Shown here piece by piece: positions 17,603 to 28,418 of a stretch of 64,000 nucleotides of DNA; position 1 is the first letter of the stretch; each line of letters opens with the position of its first letter. The position numbers and the translations under genes are program-made. The DNA is taken from assembly GCF_014174515.1 (NCBI RefSeq), contig NZ_JACJUG010000015.1, positions 1-64,000 on the forward strand, read 5' to 3'. The DNA comes from Mitsuaria sp. WAJ17 (GTDB taxonomy: Bacteria; Pseudomonadota; Gammaproteobacteria; Burkholderiales; Burkholderiaceae_C). The notes below the pieces were generated by a model. It saw nothing but the letters and a program-made list of their open reading frames with translations, was not told where the DNA came from and ran no database searches.

Positions 17603-18232
17603 ATGACGAATTGGCAAGCTGCTGTAGAGAAAACCGTGACCGGCCTGGGTTACGAGCTGGTGGACTGCGAACGCAGTGCCGGTGGTTTGCTGCGCGTCTA
17701 CATCGACAAGCTGCCTGAGCAGGCACTGGCCGGTGCGGTGATCACGGTGGATGACTGCGAGCGCGTGACGCGCCAGTTGCAGTACGTGCTCGAGGTGGAA
17801 GGTGCAGATTACGCCCGGCTCGAGGTGTCCTCGCCGGGGGTGGATCGCCCGCTCAACAAGCTCGCTGACTATCAGCGCTTTTCCGGCCACGAGGTCGAGA
17901 TCACCCTGCGCGAGGCCTTCCAGGGCCGCAAGAAGTACCGCGGCGTCCTGTCTTCCGAAGGCGAGGGCTGGCGCGTGGTCTTCAACGATGGCAAGACCGA
18001 GCAGGCGCTGGACTTTGCGCTGGACGAGGTGCGCAGCGCCAAGCTGGTGCCGGAAATTACTTTCAAGGGGCGCAATGCCGCCCCCAAGGGCGCTGCCACT
18101 CCCGGGCAGGCCGCAGCAATGAAGGCCAAGGCCGCGAAGCCTGCGAAGAAAAAGCAGAGCAACGCCAAGGCCAGGCAGTCTGTCGAGACTGCCGATCAGG
18201 ATGACAAGGTTGACGGAGGTCTCGATCAATGA
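17603..18232 (+). CDS. rimP: ribosome maturation factor RimP
   Basis: 209 residues, slightly long for RimP (150-200) because of a Lys/Ala-rich C-terminal tail ([14 protein letters not shown]). The conserved core is present: [13 protein letters not shown] at the N terminus, [20 protein letters not shown], and [15 protein letters not shown] at about residues 70-85. RimP acts in assembly of the 30S ribosomal subunit. The ATG at 17603 ([10 protein letters not shown]) is preferred over an upstream reading because family homology begins here. It overlaps nusA by 4 bp (ATGA) and opens the canonical rimP-nusA-infB operon. Confidence 0.95.
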   Translation: MTNWQAAVEKTVTGLGYELVDCERSAGGLLRVYIDKLPEQALAGAVITVDDCERVTRQLQYVLEVEGADYARLEVSSPGVDRPLNKLADYQRFSGHEVEITLREAFQGRKKYRGVLSSEGEGWRVVFNDGKTEQALDFALDEVRSAKLVPEITFKGRNAAPKGAATPGQAAAMKAKAAKPAKKKQSNAKARQSVETADQDDKVDGGLDQ

Positions 18233-19707
18233 ACCGCGAACTGTTGATGCTGGTGGACGCCATCTCCCGCGAGAAGAGCGTGGAGCGCGATGTGGTGTTT
18301 GGTGCCGTTGAAGCGGCCCTGGCTTCGGCCACCAAGAAGTTGTATGGCGGTGAGGTCGATATCCGCGTGGCCATCGACCGAGACTCCGGCGAGTACGAGA
18401 CCTTCCGCCGCTGGCACGTCGTGCCCAACGAGGCCGGTCTGCAGAACGCCGACGCCGAGATCCTGCTCTTCGAAGCCCAGGAGCAGATCGCCGACATCGA
18501 GATCGACGACCACATCGAGGAGCCCGTCGAGTCCGTGCCCATCGGCCGTATCGGCGCGCAGGCCGCCAAGCAGGTCATCCTGCAAAAGATCCGTGACGCC
18601 GAGCGCGAGCAGCTGCTGAATGACTTCCTCTCGCGCGGCGAGAAGATCTTCATTGGCACCGTCAAGCGCCTGGACAAGGGCGACATCATTGCTGAGTCCG
18701 GCCGCGTGGAAGCCCGCCTGCGCCGCAATGAGATGATCCCCAAGGAAAACCTGCGCACCGGCGACCGCGTGCGTGCCGTGATCCTGGGCGTGGACCCTAC
18801 CCAGCGTGGTCCGCAGATCATGCTCTCGCGCTCCAGCCCCGAGTTCATGAAGGAGCTGTTCGCCCAGGAAGTGCCCGAGATCGAGCAGGGCCTGCTGGAG
18901 ATCAAGAGCTGCGCCCGCGACTCTGGCTCGCGCGCCAAGATCGCCGTGCTCTCGCACGACAAGCGCGTGGACCCCATCGGTACCTGCGTGGGCGTGCGTG
19001 GTTCGCGCGTCAACGGCGTGACCAATGAGCTGGCCGGCGAGCGCGTCGACATCGTGCTGTGGTCGGAAGACCCGGCCCAGTTCGTGATCGGCGCTCTGGC
19101 GCCTGCGAACGTCCAGTCCATCGTGGTGGACGAGGAACGCCACGCCATGGATGTGGTCGTGGACGAAGAGAACCTGGCCATCGCGATTGGTCGCGGCGGC
19201 CAGAACGTGCGCCTGGCCTCTGAGCTGACGGGCTGGCGCATCAACATCATGACGGCCGAGGAATCGGCCGCCAAGCAAGCTCAGGAGTCGGAATCGGTCC
19301 GCAAGCTCTTCGTCGATAAGCTTGACGTCGATGAGGAAGTGGCCGAGATCCTGATCGCCGAAGGGTTCACCAGCCTGGAAGAAGTGGCCTATGTGCCCAT
19401 GCAGGAAATGCTGGAGATCGAGGCCTTCGACGAGGACACAGTCAACGAGTTGCGCACCCGTGCCAAGGATGCGCTGCTGACCATGGAAATTGCCCGTGAG
19501 GAAAAGGTCGAGGAAGTGTCCCAAGACCTGCGCGATCTGGAAGGCATGACGCCGGACCTGATCGCCAAGCTCGCTGACGGTGATATCCATACCCGCGACG
19601 ACCTGGCCGACCTGGCCGTCGATGAACTCGTTGAACTGGCCGGCATGGACGAGGCTCAGGCCCGCGCCATGATCATGAAGGCCCGCGAACACTGGTTCAA
19701 CGCCTGA
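18229..19707 (+). CDS. nusA: transcription termination/antitermination factor NusA
   Basis: 492 residues (E. coli 495). It has an N-terminal RNA-polymerase-binding domain ([18 protein letters not shown]), an S1 domain (about 135-200), two KH domains ([14 protein letters not shown] and [17 protein letters not shown]) and two C-terminal acidic repeats (about 360-490) as in proteobacterial NusA. It modulates pausing, termination and antitermination of RNA polymerase. Its start overlaps the rimP stop and infB follows 50 bp downstream. Confidence 0.97.
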   Translation: MNRELLMLVDAISREKSVERDVVFGAVEAALASATKKLYGGEVDIRVAIDRDSGEYETFRRWHVVPNEAGLQNADAEILLFEAQEQIADIEIDDHIEEPVESVPIGRIGAQAAKQVILQKIRDAEREQLLNDFLSRGEKIFIGTVKRLDKGDIIAESGRVEARLRRNEMIPKENLRTGDRVRAVILGVDPTQRGPQIMLSRSSPEFMKELFAQEVPEIEQGLLEIKSCARDSGSRAKIAVLSHDKRVDPIGTCVGVRGSRVNGVTNELAGERVDIVLWSEDPAQFVIGALAPANVQSIVVDEERHAMDVVVDEENLAIAIGRGGQNVRLASELTGWRINIMTAEESAAKQAQESESVRKLFVDKLDVDEEVAEILIAEGFTSLEEVAYVPMQEMLEIEAFDEDTVNELRTRAKDALLTMEIAREEKVEEVSQDLRDLEGMTPDLIAKLADGDIHTRDDLADLAVDELVELAGMDEAQARAMIMKAREHWFNA

Positions 19708-19757
19708 CCCGCAGGCACGCAACCATTCGCACCCAGATTACCCAGAAGGATTCCCAC

Positions 19758-22727
19758 ATGGCTGTGACCACCGTCGCCCAGTTTGCTGCAGAGCTGAACA
19801 GGCCTGCCAGCACGCTGCTTGAGCAGCTTCAAGCTGCCGGCGTCAAGAAGGCGTCTGCAGAAGATGCGCTCAACGAAGCCGACAAGGAGCGTCTGCTGGA
19901 CTACCTGCGCACCGCGCACGGCACCAGCAGCGCTGAACGCAAGAAGATCACGCTGACCCGCAAGTCGACCAGCGAGATCAAGCAGGCCGATGCCAGCGGC
20001 AAGGCCCGCACCATCCAGGTCGAGGTGCGCAAGAAGCGTGTGTTCGTCAAGCGCGACGATGCCTCCGGCGTGGACGAATCCAATCTGCAAGCTGAGCAGG
20101 AAGCCGAGCTGCAGCGCCGCGAGGAAGAGGCCCGCGCCCAGGCCGACGCCCTGCGCAAGCAGGAAGAGGAACTGGCGACGCGCATGCGCGAGCGTGAGGA
20201 AGCCGAGCGCCGTGCCCGCGAAGCCGAAGAGCAGCGTCGCCGTGACGAGGAAGCCCGTGCCGCCGCCGAGGCTGAAGCCCGTGCCGCCGCCGAAGCCGCC
20301 GCCAAGGCCGCCGCTGAAGCCGCCGCCAAGGCCGCCGCTGAAGCCGCCGCCAAGGCCGCCGCTGAAGGCAAGCCCACGCCTGCAGCATCTGCACCGGCAC
20401 CGGCTCCCGCCGCTACTCCCGCCGCCCCTGTGGCTGCCGCGGCGCCTGCGCCTGTGGCCGCCGCGCCGGTCGAACCGCCCAAGCCCCAGCTGCGCGTGGT
20501 CAAGGCCGGCGACAGCGCCGCCGACGAAAAGCAACGCCAGGCTGACCTCGAGCGCCGGCGCAAGGCCGCCGAGGCCGAGGCAGCAGCCATCCGCGCGATG
20601 ATGAACGCACCCAAGAAGGTGCTGGTCGCGAAGAAGGAAGAGCCCAAGCCCGCTGAACCCGCCAAGGAAATCAAGGGCACCATCCACAAGAAGCCGGGCA
20701 CTCCTGGCGCAGCAGCTCCCGCCACCGCCAATGCCGGCGCGGGCGCCAAGCCGGGCGACAAGAAGTCCGTGAAGAGCGAGAAGCTCTCGTCCAGCTGGGC
20801 CGACGACGCCGCCAAGAAGCGCGGCCTCAAGACCCGTGGCGACACCGCTCCTGCCGGTGCCGCCCGTACGCCGGGCTGGCGTGCTCCCAAGGGTGGCGCT
20901 GGCCGCCGTGGTGACCGCAACGACCGCGGTGGCAACAGCAACTTCTCGGCCCCGACGGAACCGGTGATCCAGGAAGTGCATGTGCCCGAGACCATCTCGG
21001 TGGCGGACCTGGCCCACAAGATGTCCATCAAGGCTTCCGAAGTCATCAAGAAGCTGATGCTGCTGGGCCAGATGGTCACCATCAACCAGCAGCTGGACCA
21101 GGAAACGGCCATGATCGTGGTCGAGGAAATGGGCCACAAGGCGCTTCCCGCCAAGCTGGACGATCCCGATGCCTTCCTGGAAGAGGAGGGCGCCGACGCC
21201 GACAAGGAACACGAGCTGCTGCCGCGTGCACCGGTCGTGACCGTCATGGGCCACGTCGATCATGGCAAGACCTCGCTGCTGGACTACATCCGCCGTGCCC
21301 GCGTGGCCGCTGGTGAAGCCGGCGGCATCACGCAGCACATCGGCGCCTATCACGTCGATACGCCGCGCGGCATGATCAGCTTCCTGGATACCCCGGGTCA
21401 CGAGGCCTTCACGGCCATGCGTGCCCGCGGTGCCAAGGCCACCGATATCGTCATCCTGGTCGTCGCGGCCGATGACGGCGTCATGCCCCAGACCAAGGAA
21501 GCCATCCACCACGCCAAGGCGGCCGGCGTGCCCCTGGTCGTGGCGATCAACAAGATCGACAAGCCGGGCGCCAACCTGGATCGCGTGAAGAGCGAGCTGG
21601 TGGCCGAGGAAGTCGTGCCTGAAGAATTCGGCGGCGATTCGCCGTTCGTGCCCGTGTCCGCCAAGACCGGCGAAGGCATCGACAGCCTGCTGGAGCAAGT
21701 CCTGCTGCAGGCCGAAGTGCTGGAGCTGAAGGCGCCGGTGGCCTCCATGGCCAAGGGCCTGGTCATCGAAGCCAAGCTGGACAAGGGCCGCGGCCCCGTG
21801 GCCACGGTGCTGGTGCAGAGCGGCACGCTCAAGCGCGGCGACGTGGTGCTGGCCGGCTCGACCTACGGCCGCGTGCGCGCCATGCTGGACGAGGACGGCA
21901 AGCCCTGCCAGGAAGCCGGGCCTTCCATTCCGGTGGAAATCCAGGGCCTGACCGAAGTCCCGCAGGCCGGTGACGAGTTCATGGTGCTGGGCGACGAACG
22001 CCGCGCCCGCGAAGTGGCCACCTTCCGCCAAGGCAAGTACCGCGACGTCAAGCTGGCCAAGCAGCAGGCCGCCAAGCTGGAGAACATGTTCTCCGACATG
22101 GCTGCCGGCGATGTCCAGACCCTGCCGCTGATCATCAAGGCCGACGTGCAAGGCTCGCAGGAAGCGCTGGCCGCTTCGCTGCTCAAGCTCTCGACCGACG
22201 AGGTCAAGGTGCAGATCGTGCACGCCGCCGTGGGTGGCATCAGCGAGTCCGACGTCAACCTGGCGATCGCCTCCAAGGCCATCATCATCGGCTTCAACAC
22301 CCGTGCTGACGCGGGTGCCCGCAAGCTGGCCGAGCACAACGGCGTGGACCTGCGCTACTACAACATCATCTACGACGCTGTGGATGAGGTGAAGGCAGCG
22401 ATGGGCGGCATGCTGGCGCCGGAGCAGAAGGAAGAGGCTCTGGGCACGGCCGAGATCCGCATGGTCTTCGTCGCTTCCAAGATCGGCACGGTGGCCGGCT
22501 CCATGGTCACCTCCGGCCTGGTGCGCCGCAACGCCAAGTTCCGCCTGCTGCGCGACAACATCGTCATCTACACGGGCGAGGTCGAATCCGTCCGCCGCGA
22601 GAAGGACGACGTCAAGGAAGTCAAGGAAGGCTTCGAGTGCGGTATCAAGCTCAAGAACTACAGCGACATCGCCGAGGGCGACCAGCTCGAGTTCTTTGAA
22701 ATCAAGGAAGTGGCGCGTACGCTGTAA
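19758..22727 (+). CDS. infB: translation initiation factor IF-2
   Basis: 989-residue GTPase that places initiator tRNA on the ribosome. The N-terminal IF2 domain (about 1-55) is followed by a long Ala/Glu/Lys-rich linker with tandem repeats (about 120-380). The G domain is at about 490-660: GHVDHGKTS (G1), DTPGHEAF (G3) and NKIDKPGA (G4). Domains II-IV follow and the protein ends in EIKEVARTL. An AGAAGG ribosome-binding site precedes the ATG. A hairpin and rbfA follow. Confidence 0.98.
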   Translation: MAVTTVAQFAAELNRPASTLLEQLQAAGVKKASAEDALNEADKERLLDYLRTAHGTSSAERKKITLTRKSTSEIKQADASGKARTIQVEVRKKRVFVKRDDASGVDESNLQAEQEAELQRREEEARAQADALRKQEEELATRMREREEAERRAREAEEQRRRDEEARAAAEAEARAAAEAAAKAAAEAAAKAAAEAAAKAAAEGKPTPAASAPAPAPAATPAAPVAAAAPAPVAAAPVEPPKPQLRVVKAGDSAADEKQRQADLERRRKAAEAEAAAIRAMMNAPKKVLVAKKEEPKPAEPAKEIKGTIHKKPGTPGAAAPATANAGAGAKPGDKKSVKSEKLSSSWADDAAKKRGLKTRGDTAPAGAARTPGWRAPKGGAGRRGDRNDRGGNSNFSAPTEPVIQEVHVPETISVADLAHKMSIKASEVIKKLMLLGQMVTINQQLDQETAMIVVEEMGHKALPAKLDDPDAFLEEEGADADKEHELLPRAPVVTVMGHVDHGKTSLLDYIRRARVAAGEAGGITQHIGAYHVDTPRGMISFLDTPGHEAFTAMRARGAKATDIVILVVAADDGVMPQTKEAIHHAKAAGVPLVVAINKIDKPGANLDRVKSELVAEEVVPEEFGGDSPFVPVSAKTGEGIDSLLEQVLLQAEVLELKAPVASMAKGLVIEAKLDKGRGPVATVLVQSGTLKRGDVVLAGSTYGRVRAMLDEDGKPCQEAGPSIPVEIQGLTEVPQAGDEFMVLGDERRAREVATFRQGKYRDVKLAKQQAAKLENMFSDMAAGDVQTLPLIIKADVQGSQEALAASLLKLSTDEVKVQIVHAAVGGISESDVNLAIASKAIIIGFNTRADAGARKLAEHNGVDLRYYNIIYDAVDEVKAAMGGMLAPEQKEEALGTAEIRMVFVASKIGTVAGSMVTSGLVRRNAKFRLLRDNIVIYTGEVESVRREKDDVKEVKEGFECGIKLKNYSDIAEGDQLEFFEIKEVARTL
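20283..20366 (+). repeat. 24-bp tandem repeats inside infB
   Basis: Three consecutive near-identical 24-bp units (starting 20283, 20307 and 20331) plus a partial fourth encode [12 protein letters not shown] octapeptides in the IF-2 linker. Slippage would change linker length without changing frame. Confidence 0.8.
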
Positions 22728-22749
22728 CAAGGCAAGCGGGCCCCGGCCG

Positions 22750-22783
22750 ACAAACCCCGCCTCAGCAATGCGGCGGGGTTTGT
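22750..22783 (+). terminator. hairpin between infB and rbfA
   Basis: A perfect 12-bp stem (22750-22761 ACAAACCCCGCC with 22772-22783) has a 10-nt loop. It has no long T run, so it may be a processing or partial-termination site within the operon. Confidence 0.55.
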
Positions 22784-22801
22784 GCTTGAAAGGAATCCAC
22801 C

Positions 22802-23185
22802 ATGCGACACAAGCGTTCCATTCCCAACCGCGGCTTCCGAGTCGCCGACCAGATCCAGCGTGATCTCTCCGAGCTCATCCGTGAGCTCAAGGATCCGCGC
22901 GTGGGCATGGCCACGGTCAACGCCGTCGAGGTGACGCCGGACTACGCCCACGCCAAGGTCTTCTTCTCGGTGCTGGTCGGTGACCCGGAGGCCTCGGCCG
23001 CCGCGCTGAACGAGGCCGCCGGCTTCCTGCGCAACGGTCTGTTCAAGCGTCTGCAGATCCATACCGTCCCCACCCTGCATTTCCATTACGACCGCAGCAT
23101 CGAGCGCGCGGCCGAGATGAGCAGCCTGATCGCCAAGGCCAATGCCACCCGCGTGAAGGACGAAGACGACGACCGCGAGGACTGA
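22802..23185 (+). CDS. rbfA: 30S ribosome-binding factor RbfA
   Basis: 127 residues, normal length. It has a KH-like fold with the family start [24 protein letters not shown] in outline, the [17 protein letters not shown] strand, and [21 protein letters not shown] near the C terminus. It matures the 5' end of 16S rRNA in 30S assembly and aids cold adaptation. AAGGAA lies just upstream of the ATG. Its place between infB and truB is the conserved proteobacterial order. Confidence 0.97.
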   Translation: MRHKRSIPNRGFRVADQIQRDLSELIRELKDPRVGMATVNAVEVTPDYAHAKVFFSVLVGDPEASAAALNEAAGFLRNGLFKRLQIHTVPTLHFHYDRSIERAAEMSSLIAKANATRVKDEDDDRED

Positions 23186-23221
23186 GCCGCACGCCGACTC
23201 GCCATCCCTGAGAAGAGACTC

Positions 23222-24220
23222 TTGAGCCGTACCCCCGACCTCGCCCCCGAGCAGGCGCCCCAAGCGCCGGCCCGTGCCCCGCGCCAGCGCATCCAGCGCC
23301 GGCCGGTGCATGGCGTGCTTCTGCTGGACAAGCCCCTGGGCCTGTCCAGCAACGACGCATTGCAGAAGGCGAAGTGGCTGCTGCGCGCCGAGAAGGCCGG
23401 CCATACCGGCACCCTGGACCCCTTGGCCACCGGCCTGTTGCCCCTGTGCTTCGGCGCGGGCACGAAGTTCAGCCAGGTCAGTCTGGACGCCGACAAGGCC
23501 TACGAGGCGGTGCTGCAGCTGGGCATCAAGACCAGCACCGGCGACGCCGAGGGCGAGGTGCTGGAGCGACGCCCCGTGGCCGTGACCCGTGAGCAGATCG
23601 AGGCGGCCTGTGCGGCCTTCACGGGCAAGATCGACCAGGTCCCGCCCATGCACTCGGCGCTCAAGCATGAGGGCAAGGCCCTGTACGACTACGCACGGCA
23701 GGGCATCACCATCGAGCGCACGGCGCGGCGCGTCACCATTCATCGCATCGACATCCTGGACTGGCAGGATGTCGAGCTCCAGCAACTCCGCATTGCCGTC
23801 CGATGCACCAAGGGCACCTATATCCGCACCCTGGGCGAGGACATCGGCGAGCGGCTGGGCTGCGGCGCGCACCTGAGCGCGCTGCGGCGCACTGGCAGCG
23901 GTCCGCTGCGGGTGGAAGATGCCATCACCCTGGACGCCCTGGCGGCCATGAGTGAAGACGAGCGACTGGCGCTCTTGCGCCCGCCGGACAGCCTGCTGCA
24001 GGACTGGCCCGCCCTCCGGCTCGATGCCGGCGAGGCCGGGCGATTCCTCTCCGGGCTGCGGCGCCGCGTTGCCGCCGCAGATGCCGGGCAGGTGAGGGTC
24101 TACGGGCCCGAACCGCAAGCATTCCTGGGCAGCGCACACGTGAAGGCCGGCGAGCTGATCGCCGATCGGCTGCTGAGTCCGCAGGAGGTGCAGTCCCTCC
24201 TGGCCGGGCCCGGCACCTGA
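23222..24220 (+). CDS. truB: tRNA pseudouridine(55) synthase TruB
   Basis: 332 residues. It makes pseudouridine 55 in the T loop of tRNAs. [16 protein letters not shown] and the catalytic-Asp motif [16 protein letters not shown] (about residues 61-76) are diagnostic, and [17 protein letters not shown] is also present. The start is TTG (23222), preceded by GAAGAGA; the next ATG lies well inside the conserved core, so the TTG is required. A PUA-like C-terminal segment (about 260-330) is present. Confidence 0.95.
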   Translation: MSRTPDLAPEQAPQAPARAPRQRIQRRPVHGVLLLDKPLGLSSNDALQKAKWLLRAEKAGHTGTLDPLATGLLPLCFGAGTKFSQVSLDADKAYEAVLQLGIKTSTGDAEGEVLERRPVAVTREQIEAACAAFTGKIDQVPPMHSALKHEGKALYDYARQGITIERTARRVTIHRIDILDWQDVELQQLRIAVRCTKGTYIRTLGEDIGERLGCGAHLSALRRTGSGPLRVEDAITLDALAAMSEDERLALLRPPDSLLQDWPALRLDAGEAGRFLSGLRRRVAAADAGQVRVYGPEPQAFLGSAHVKAGELIADRLLSPQEVQSLLAGPGT

Positions 24221-24311
24221 TCCGGCTGATTCCTCGGCCACACCGGCCCAACGACTGCCCCGCGGCGGCACTTCGGTTCCGCGCCGCAAGACGATTACCT
24301 AGCGAGCATTT

Positions 24312-26144
24312 ATGAGCACCCAAATCCGCAACATCGCCATCATTGCCCACGTTGACCATGGCAAGACCACCATGGTGGACCAGCTGCTGCGCCAGAGCGG
24401 CACCTTTGCCGACCACGAGAAGGTCGTCGATACCGTGATGGACAGCAATGCCATCGAGCGCGAGCGCGGCATCACCATCCTGGCCAAGAACTGCGCCGTG
24501 TCCTGGGAAGGCACCCACATCAACATCGTGGACACCCCGGGGCACGCGGACTTCGGCGGCGAAGTGGAGCGCGCACTGTCCATGGTGGACGGCGTGGTGC
24601 TGCTGATCGATGCGCAAGAGGGCCCCATGCCCCAGACCCGCTTCGTGACCAAGAAGGCCCTGGCCCTGGGCCTGCGCCCCATCGTCGTGGTCAACAAGGT
24701 GGACAAGCCCGGCGCCAAGCCGGATGCCGTGATCAACGCCGCCTTCGACCTCTTCGACAAGCTGGGCGCCACCGACGAGCAGCTGGACTTCCCGGTGGTC
24801 TACGCCTCGGGCATCAACGGTTGGACCTCGCTGGAAGAGGGCGAGCCCGGCGCCCAGTGGGGCCCCGACATGTCGGCCCTGTTCAACACCATCCTCAAGC
24901 ACGTGCCGCCGCAAAAGGGTGACCCCAATGCGCCGTTGCAGCTGCAGATCTCGGCCCTGGACTTCTCGACCTTCGTCGGCCGCATCGGCGTGGGCCGCAT
25001 CAGCCAGGGCACCATCAAGCCCGGCATGAACGTGGCTGTGATGGAAGGCCCGGATGGCAAGACCATCACCGGCCGTATCAACCAGGTGCTGACCTTCCAG
25101 GGTCTGGACCGCGTGCAGGTCACCGAGGCTGGCCCGGGCAATATCGTGCTGGTCAACGGCATCGACGAAGTCGGCATCGGTGTTACCGTGACCGACCCCG
25201 TCAATCCCCAGCCCCTGCCCATGCTGAAGGTCGATGAGCCAACGCTCACGATGAACTTCTGCGTCAACACCAGCCCGCTGGCCGGCCGCGAAGGCAAGTA
25301 CGTCACCAGCCGCCAGATCTGGGACCGCCTGCAGAAGGAACTGCAGCACAACGTGGCCCTGCGTGTGAAGGAAACCGACGAAGACGGCGTCTTCGAGGTC
25401 TGCGGTCGCGGCGAACTGCACCTGACCATCCTGCTGGAAAACATGCGCCGTGAAGGCTACGAGCTGGCCGTGTCCAAGCCCCGCGTGATGTTCAAGGACA
25501 TCGACGGCGTGAAGTCCGAGCCGATGGAGCTGGTGACGGCTGACGTCGAGGAAATCCACCAAGGCGGCGTGATGCAGGCCCTGGGTCTGCGCAAGGGCGA
25601 CCTGGTCAATATGGAGCCGGACGGCCACGGCCGCGTGCGCCTCGAGTACCGCATCCCGGCCCGCGGCCTGATCGGCTTCTCCAACGAGTTCATGAACCTG
25701 ACGCGCGGTTCGGGCCTGATCTCCTCCATTTTCGATGGCTACGAAGCCCACAAGGGCGAGATCGGCGGCCGCAAGAACGGCGTGCTGATCTCCATGGACG
25801 CCGGTGAGATCTTCACCTATGCCCTGGGCAAGCTGGACGACCGCGGCCGCATGTTCGTGAAGGCCAACGATCCCGTTTACGAGGGCATGATCGTCGGCAT
25901 CCACAACCGCGAGAACGATCTGGTGGTCAACGCTACCCGCACCAAGCAGCTGACCAACTTCCGTGTCAGCGGCAAGGAAGACGCCATCAAGATCACGCCG
26001 CCGATCGACCTCACGCTGGAGTACGGCGTGGACTTCATCGACGACGACGAGCTGGTCGAGATCACGCCCAAGAGCGTGCGTCTGCGCAAGCGCTACCTTG
26101 TCGAGCACGAGCGCAAGCGCATGTCGCGCGAATCTGCAGCCTGA
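24312..26144 (+). CDS. typA: ribosome-associated GTPase TypA/BipA
   Basis: 610 residues (family about 605). The G domain starts [18 protein letters not shown], and switch elements include ERERGIT and [14 protein letters not shown]. The EF-G-like domains II, III and V and the TypA-specific C terminus ([17 protein letters not shown], then [17 protein letters not shown]) are intact. It is a translational GTPase needed for ribosome assembly and growth under stress and cold. Spacing of 91 bp from truB leaves co-transcription open. A terminator hairpin follows at 26234-26256. Confidence 0.97.
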   Translation: MSTQIRNIAIIAHVDHGKTTMVDQLLRQSGTFADHEKVVDTVMDSNAIERERGITILAKNCAVSWEGTHINIVDTPGHADFGGEVERALSMVDGVVLLIDAQEGPMPQTRFVTKKALALGLRPIVVVNKVDKPGAKPDAVINAAFDLFDKLGATDEQLDFPVVYASGINGWTSLEEGEPGAQWGPDMSALFNTILKHVPPQKGDPNAPLQLQISALDFSTFVGRIGVGRISQGTIKPGMNVAVMEGPDGKTITGRINQVLTFQGLDRVQVTEAGPGNIVLVNGIDEVGIGVTVTDPVNPQPLPMLKVDEPTLTMNFCVNTSPLAGREGKYVTSRQIWDRLQKELQHNVALRVKETDEDGVFEVCGRGELHLTILLENMRREGYELAVSKPRVMFKDIDGVKSEPMELVTADVEEIHQGGVMQALGLRKGDLVNMEPDGHGRVRLEYRIPARGLIGFSNEFMNLTRGSGLISSIFDGYEAHKGEIGGRKNGVLISMDAGEIFTYALGKLDDRGRMFVKANDPVYEGMIVGIHNRENDLVVNATRTKQLTNFRVSGKEDAIKITPPIDLTLEYGVDFIDDDELVEITPKSVRLRKRYLVEHERKRMSRESAA

Positions 26145-26233
26145 GGCTGTATCCTCGCGCGCCATGCGCTGCGCGCAGGAATGATGCTCCCCCCAGCCCC
26201 CCTCCGAGAGGGGGTTCCAGCAAGATCGTTGAG

Positions 26234-26256
26234 AGCGGCCCCGGTGGGGCCGCTTT
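26234..26256 (+). terminator. terminator hairpin after typA
   Basis: A perfect 9-bp stem (26234-26242 AGCGGCCCC with 26246-26254) has a 3-nt loop and a short TTT tail. It ends only 6 bp before the next start codon, so it may also affect translation of the EamA gene. Another GC hairpin (CCCCCTC/GAGGGGG) lies near 26199-26214. Confidence 0.65.
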
Positions 26257-26262
26257 GTCGTC

Positions 26263-27144
26263 ATGAAGCATCGTCGAGCGGTACTGTTGATGATTCTGGT
26301 GACCTTGCTGTGGAGCACGGCAGGGGTGGTGTCGCGGCATCTGGAGGTCGCCCGGGGCTTCGAGGTGACGTTCTGGCGCAGTGCGTTCAACGCGCTGTCG
26401 CTGGTCGTGGCGCTGAGCTGGATGCGCGGAGCAGCCTTCTGGCGGCAACTGCCGCGCATGCCGCGGGCGGTGTGGATCTCGGGGCTGTGCTGGTCGGTGA
26501 TGTTCACGGCCTTCATGATGGCCATCACCATGACCACCGTGGCCAATGTGCTGGTCACCATGGCCCTGGGCCCATTGCTGACGGCGCTGTTCTCGCGGCT
26601 CTTTCTGCACCACCGTCTGCCGCTGCGCACCTGGGTGGCCATCGTGCTGGGCAGCGCGGGCATCGCCTGGATGTTCGGCCACGAGATACAGGGCAGCGCG
26701 GCCAGCCTTGCCGGCATGGGCGTGGCCCTGGCCGTGCCCCTGGCGGCAGCCACCAACTGGACCTTGCTGCAGCGCATCGCCCACAGCGATCACGCACAGG
26801 AGAAGCCGGACATGCTGCCGGCCGTGTTGATCGGCGCACTGCTGTCCGCGCTGATGACCCTGCCCATGGCCTGGCCCTTTGCGGCCACCGGGCATGACCT
26901 GACCCTGTTGGCCGGCCTGGGCCTGACGCAGCTGGCCATTCCCTGCCTGCTGGTCGTGCGGCTCACCCGCGTGCTGCCGGCCCCCGAGGTGGCCCTGCTG
27001 GGACTGCTGGAGGTGATCTTCGGCGTGCTGTGGGCGTGGTGGGGCGCGGGGGAAGTCCCGTCTTCCTCCGCCCTCTGGGGTGGTGCTATGGTGCTGGCCG
27101 CGCTGGTCGGCAATGAATGGCTGGGCTGGCGGCGCGTGCGTTGA
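26263..27144 (+). CDS. EamA/DMT-family transporter
   Basis: 293 residues with ten hydrophobic segments in two EamA repeats (about 5-140 and 150-285). Repeat 1 begins LMILVTLLWSTAGVVSRHLE and contains NVLVTMALGPLLTALFSRLFL. Repeat 2 contains VALLGLLEVIFGVLWAWWGAGE, a conserved DMT-family C-terminal motif. It is an inner-membrane drug/metabolite exporter of unknown substrate. It follows the typA terminator closely and precedes the acyl-CoA hydrolase gene by 47 bp. Confidence 0.88.
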   Translation: MKHRRAVLLMILVTLLWSTAGVVSRHLEVARGFEVTFWRSAFNALSLVVALSWMRGAAFWRQLPRMPRAVWISGLCWSVMFTAFMMAITMTTVANVLVTMALGPLLTALFSRLFLHHRLPLRTWVAIVLGSAGIAWMFGHEIQGSAASLAGMGVALAVPLAAATNWTLLQRIAHSDHAQEKPDMLPAVLIGALLSALMTLPMAWPFAATGHDLTLLAGLGLTQLAIPCLLVVRLTRVLPAPEVALLGLLEVIFGVLWAWWGAGEVPSSSALWGGAMVLAALVGNEWLGWRRVR

Positions 27145-27191
27145 GGAGCCTGCTGAAGGCCACGCGCCCTGAACAATAAAACGGAGTAGTC

Positions 27192-28310
27192 ATGACGTCC
27201 CCCCTGATCCCGCAATTGCAGTCCGAGGGCCAGATCCTGGCCGAGGTGAATGGCTGCCTGGGCCTGATCACGCTGAACCGCCCGCAGGCGCTCAATGCGC
27301 TCTCGCTGGCCATGATCCGCGACCTGACCACGCTGCTGAAGGCCTGGGCCGCCGAGCCCGGCATCCAGGCCGTGGTTGTCCTGGGCCAGGGCCGCGAGGG
27401 CAAGCCGGCGGCTTTCTGCGCCGGCGGGGACATCCGCTTCTTCCACCAGGCCGCGCTGGCCGGGGACTCCGCCCTGGAGGACTTCTTCACCGAGGAATAC
27501 GCGCTCAATCACCTGATCCACCGCTTCCCCAAGCCCTATATTGCCCTGATGGATGGCGTGGTGATGGGCGGCGGCATGGGCATCAGCCAGGGCGCCCGCC
27601 TGCGCGTGCTGACCGAGCACTCCAAGCTGGCCATGCCCGAGACCAATATCGGCCTCTTCCCTGACGTCGGCGGCGGTTTCTTCCTCGGCCAGTGCCCGGG
27701 ATTCACCGGCGAATGGCTGGCGCTGACCGGCCAGCCCATCGCCGCGGGCGATGCCATCGAGATGGGGCTGGGCGATGTCTACGTCAAGAGCAGCGTGCTG
27801 CCCGAGCTGATCCAGGCTCTGCGCCAAGGCCTGCAGACCAGCGCCGAGCATGTGGTGGCCACAGTGATGGAGCGCGTGGACCTGGCCCCGACGCCCGACC
27901 ACCGCGAGCTGCGCCGCCAGATCGACCGCCACTTCGGCGCCGCCAGCGTGCAGGCCATCATGGCCTCACTGGCCGGCGATGACAGCGAATGGGCGCGCCA
28001 TGCCCTGGCCACGCTGCAAAAGCGCTCGCCGCTGATGATGGCGGTGACCCTGGAACAGGTGCGCCGCGCCCGCCAGATGAGCCTGGCGGACGACCTTCGC
28101 ATGGAGCGCGACCTGGTCCACCGCTGCTTCCACCTGCGGCCGGGCAGTGCCAGCGAGACAGTGGAGGGCATCCGCGCCCTGGCCATCGACAAGGATCACG
28201 CCCCGCGCTGGAACCCGGCTCGCATCGAGGACGTGACCCCCGAGATGGTGGCTGCCTTTTTCCAGAGCCCCTGGGCAGCGCAGGCTCATCCCCTGAGCGA
28301 TCTGTCATGA
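27192..28310 (+). CDS. enoyl-CoA hydratase/3-hydroxyisobutyryl-CoA hydrolase family protein
   Basis: 372 residues, crotonase fold. ITLNRPQALNALS and the oxyanion-hole motifs FCAGGDIRFF (about residue 78) and GVVMGGGMGISQGA are present, with PETNIGLFPDVGGGFFL at the active-site helix. The length and the C-terminal extension (about 230-350) fit 3-hydroxyisobutyryl-CoA hydrolases of valine catabolism rather than ordinary 260-residue hydratases. The ribosome-binding site GGAGT precedes the ATG. No other valine genes are adjacent, so hydrolase versus hydratase activity stays a family-level call. Confidence 0.88.
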   Translation: MTSPLIPQLQSEGQILAEVNGCLGLITLNRPQALNALSLAMIRDLTTLLKAWAAEPGIQAVVVLGQGREGKPAAFCAGGDIRFFHQAALAGDSALEDFFTEEYALNHLIHRFPKPYIALMDGVVMGGGMGISQGARLRVLTEHSKLAMPETNIGLFPDVGGGFFLGQCPGFTGEWLALTGQPIAAGDAIEMGLGDVYVKSSVLPELIQALRQGLQTSAEHVVATVMERVDLAPTPDHRELRRQIDRHFGAASVQAIMASLAGDDSEWARHALATLQKRSPLMMAVTLEQVRRARQMSLADDLRMERDLVHRCFHLRPGSASETVEGIRALAIDKDHAPRWNPARIEDVTPEMVAAFFQSPWAAQAHPLSDLS

Positions 28311-28418
28311 CCTGACCCTTGCCGCCCTCCGGGTGCAGGCACCACAATGGCGCGCAGGGCCCACCGGCCCTGACGCGCCTTTGTCTTTGGCGCCCGTCGA
28401 TCCCATCAGGAGCGCTGC

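Noticed and set aside
18226..19722. 498-codon open frame antisense to nusA
   Set aside because: NusA is complete and conserved on the plus strand, and the antisense frame has no domain or ribosome-binding site.
19656..22730. 1024-codon open frame antisense to infB
   Set aside because: Shadow of the IF-2 coding strand. Its Gly-rich repeat segment is just the reverse of the Ala/Glu repeats.
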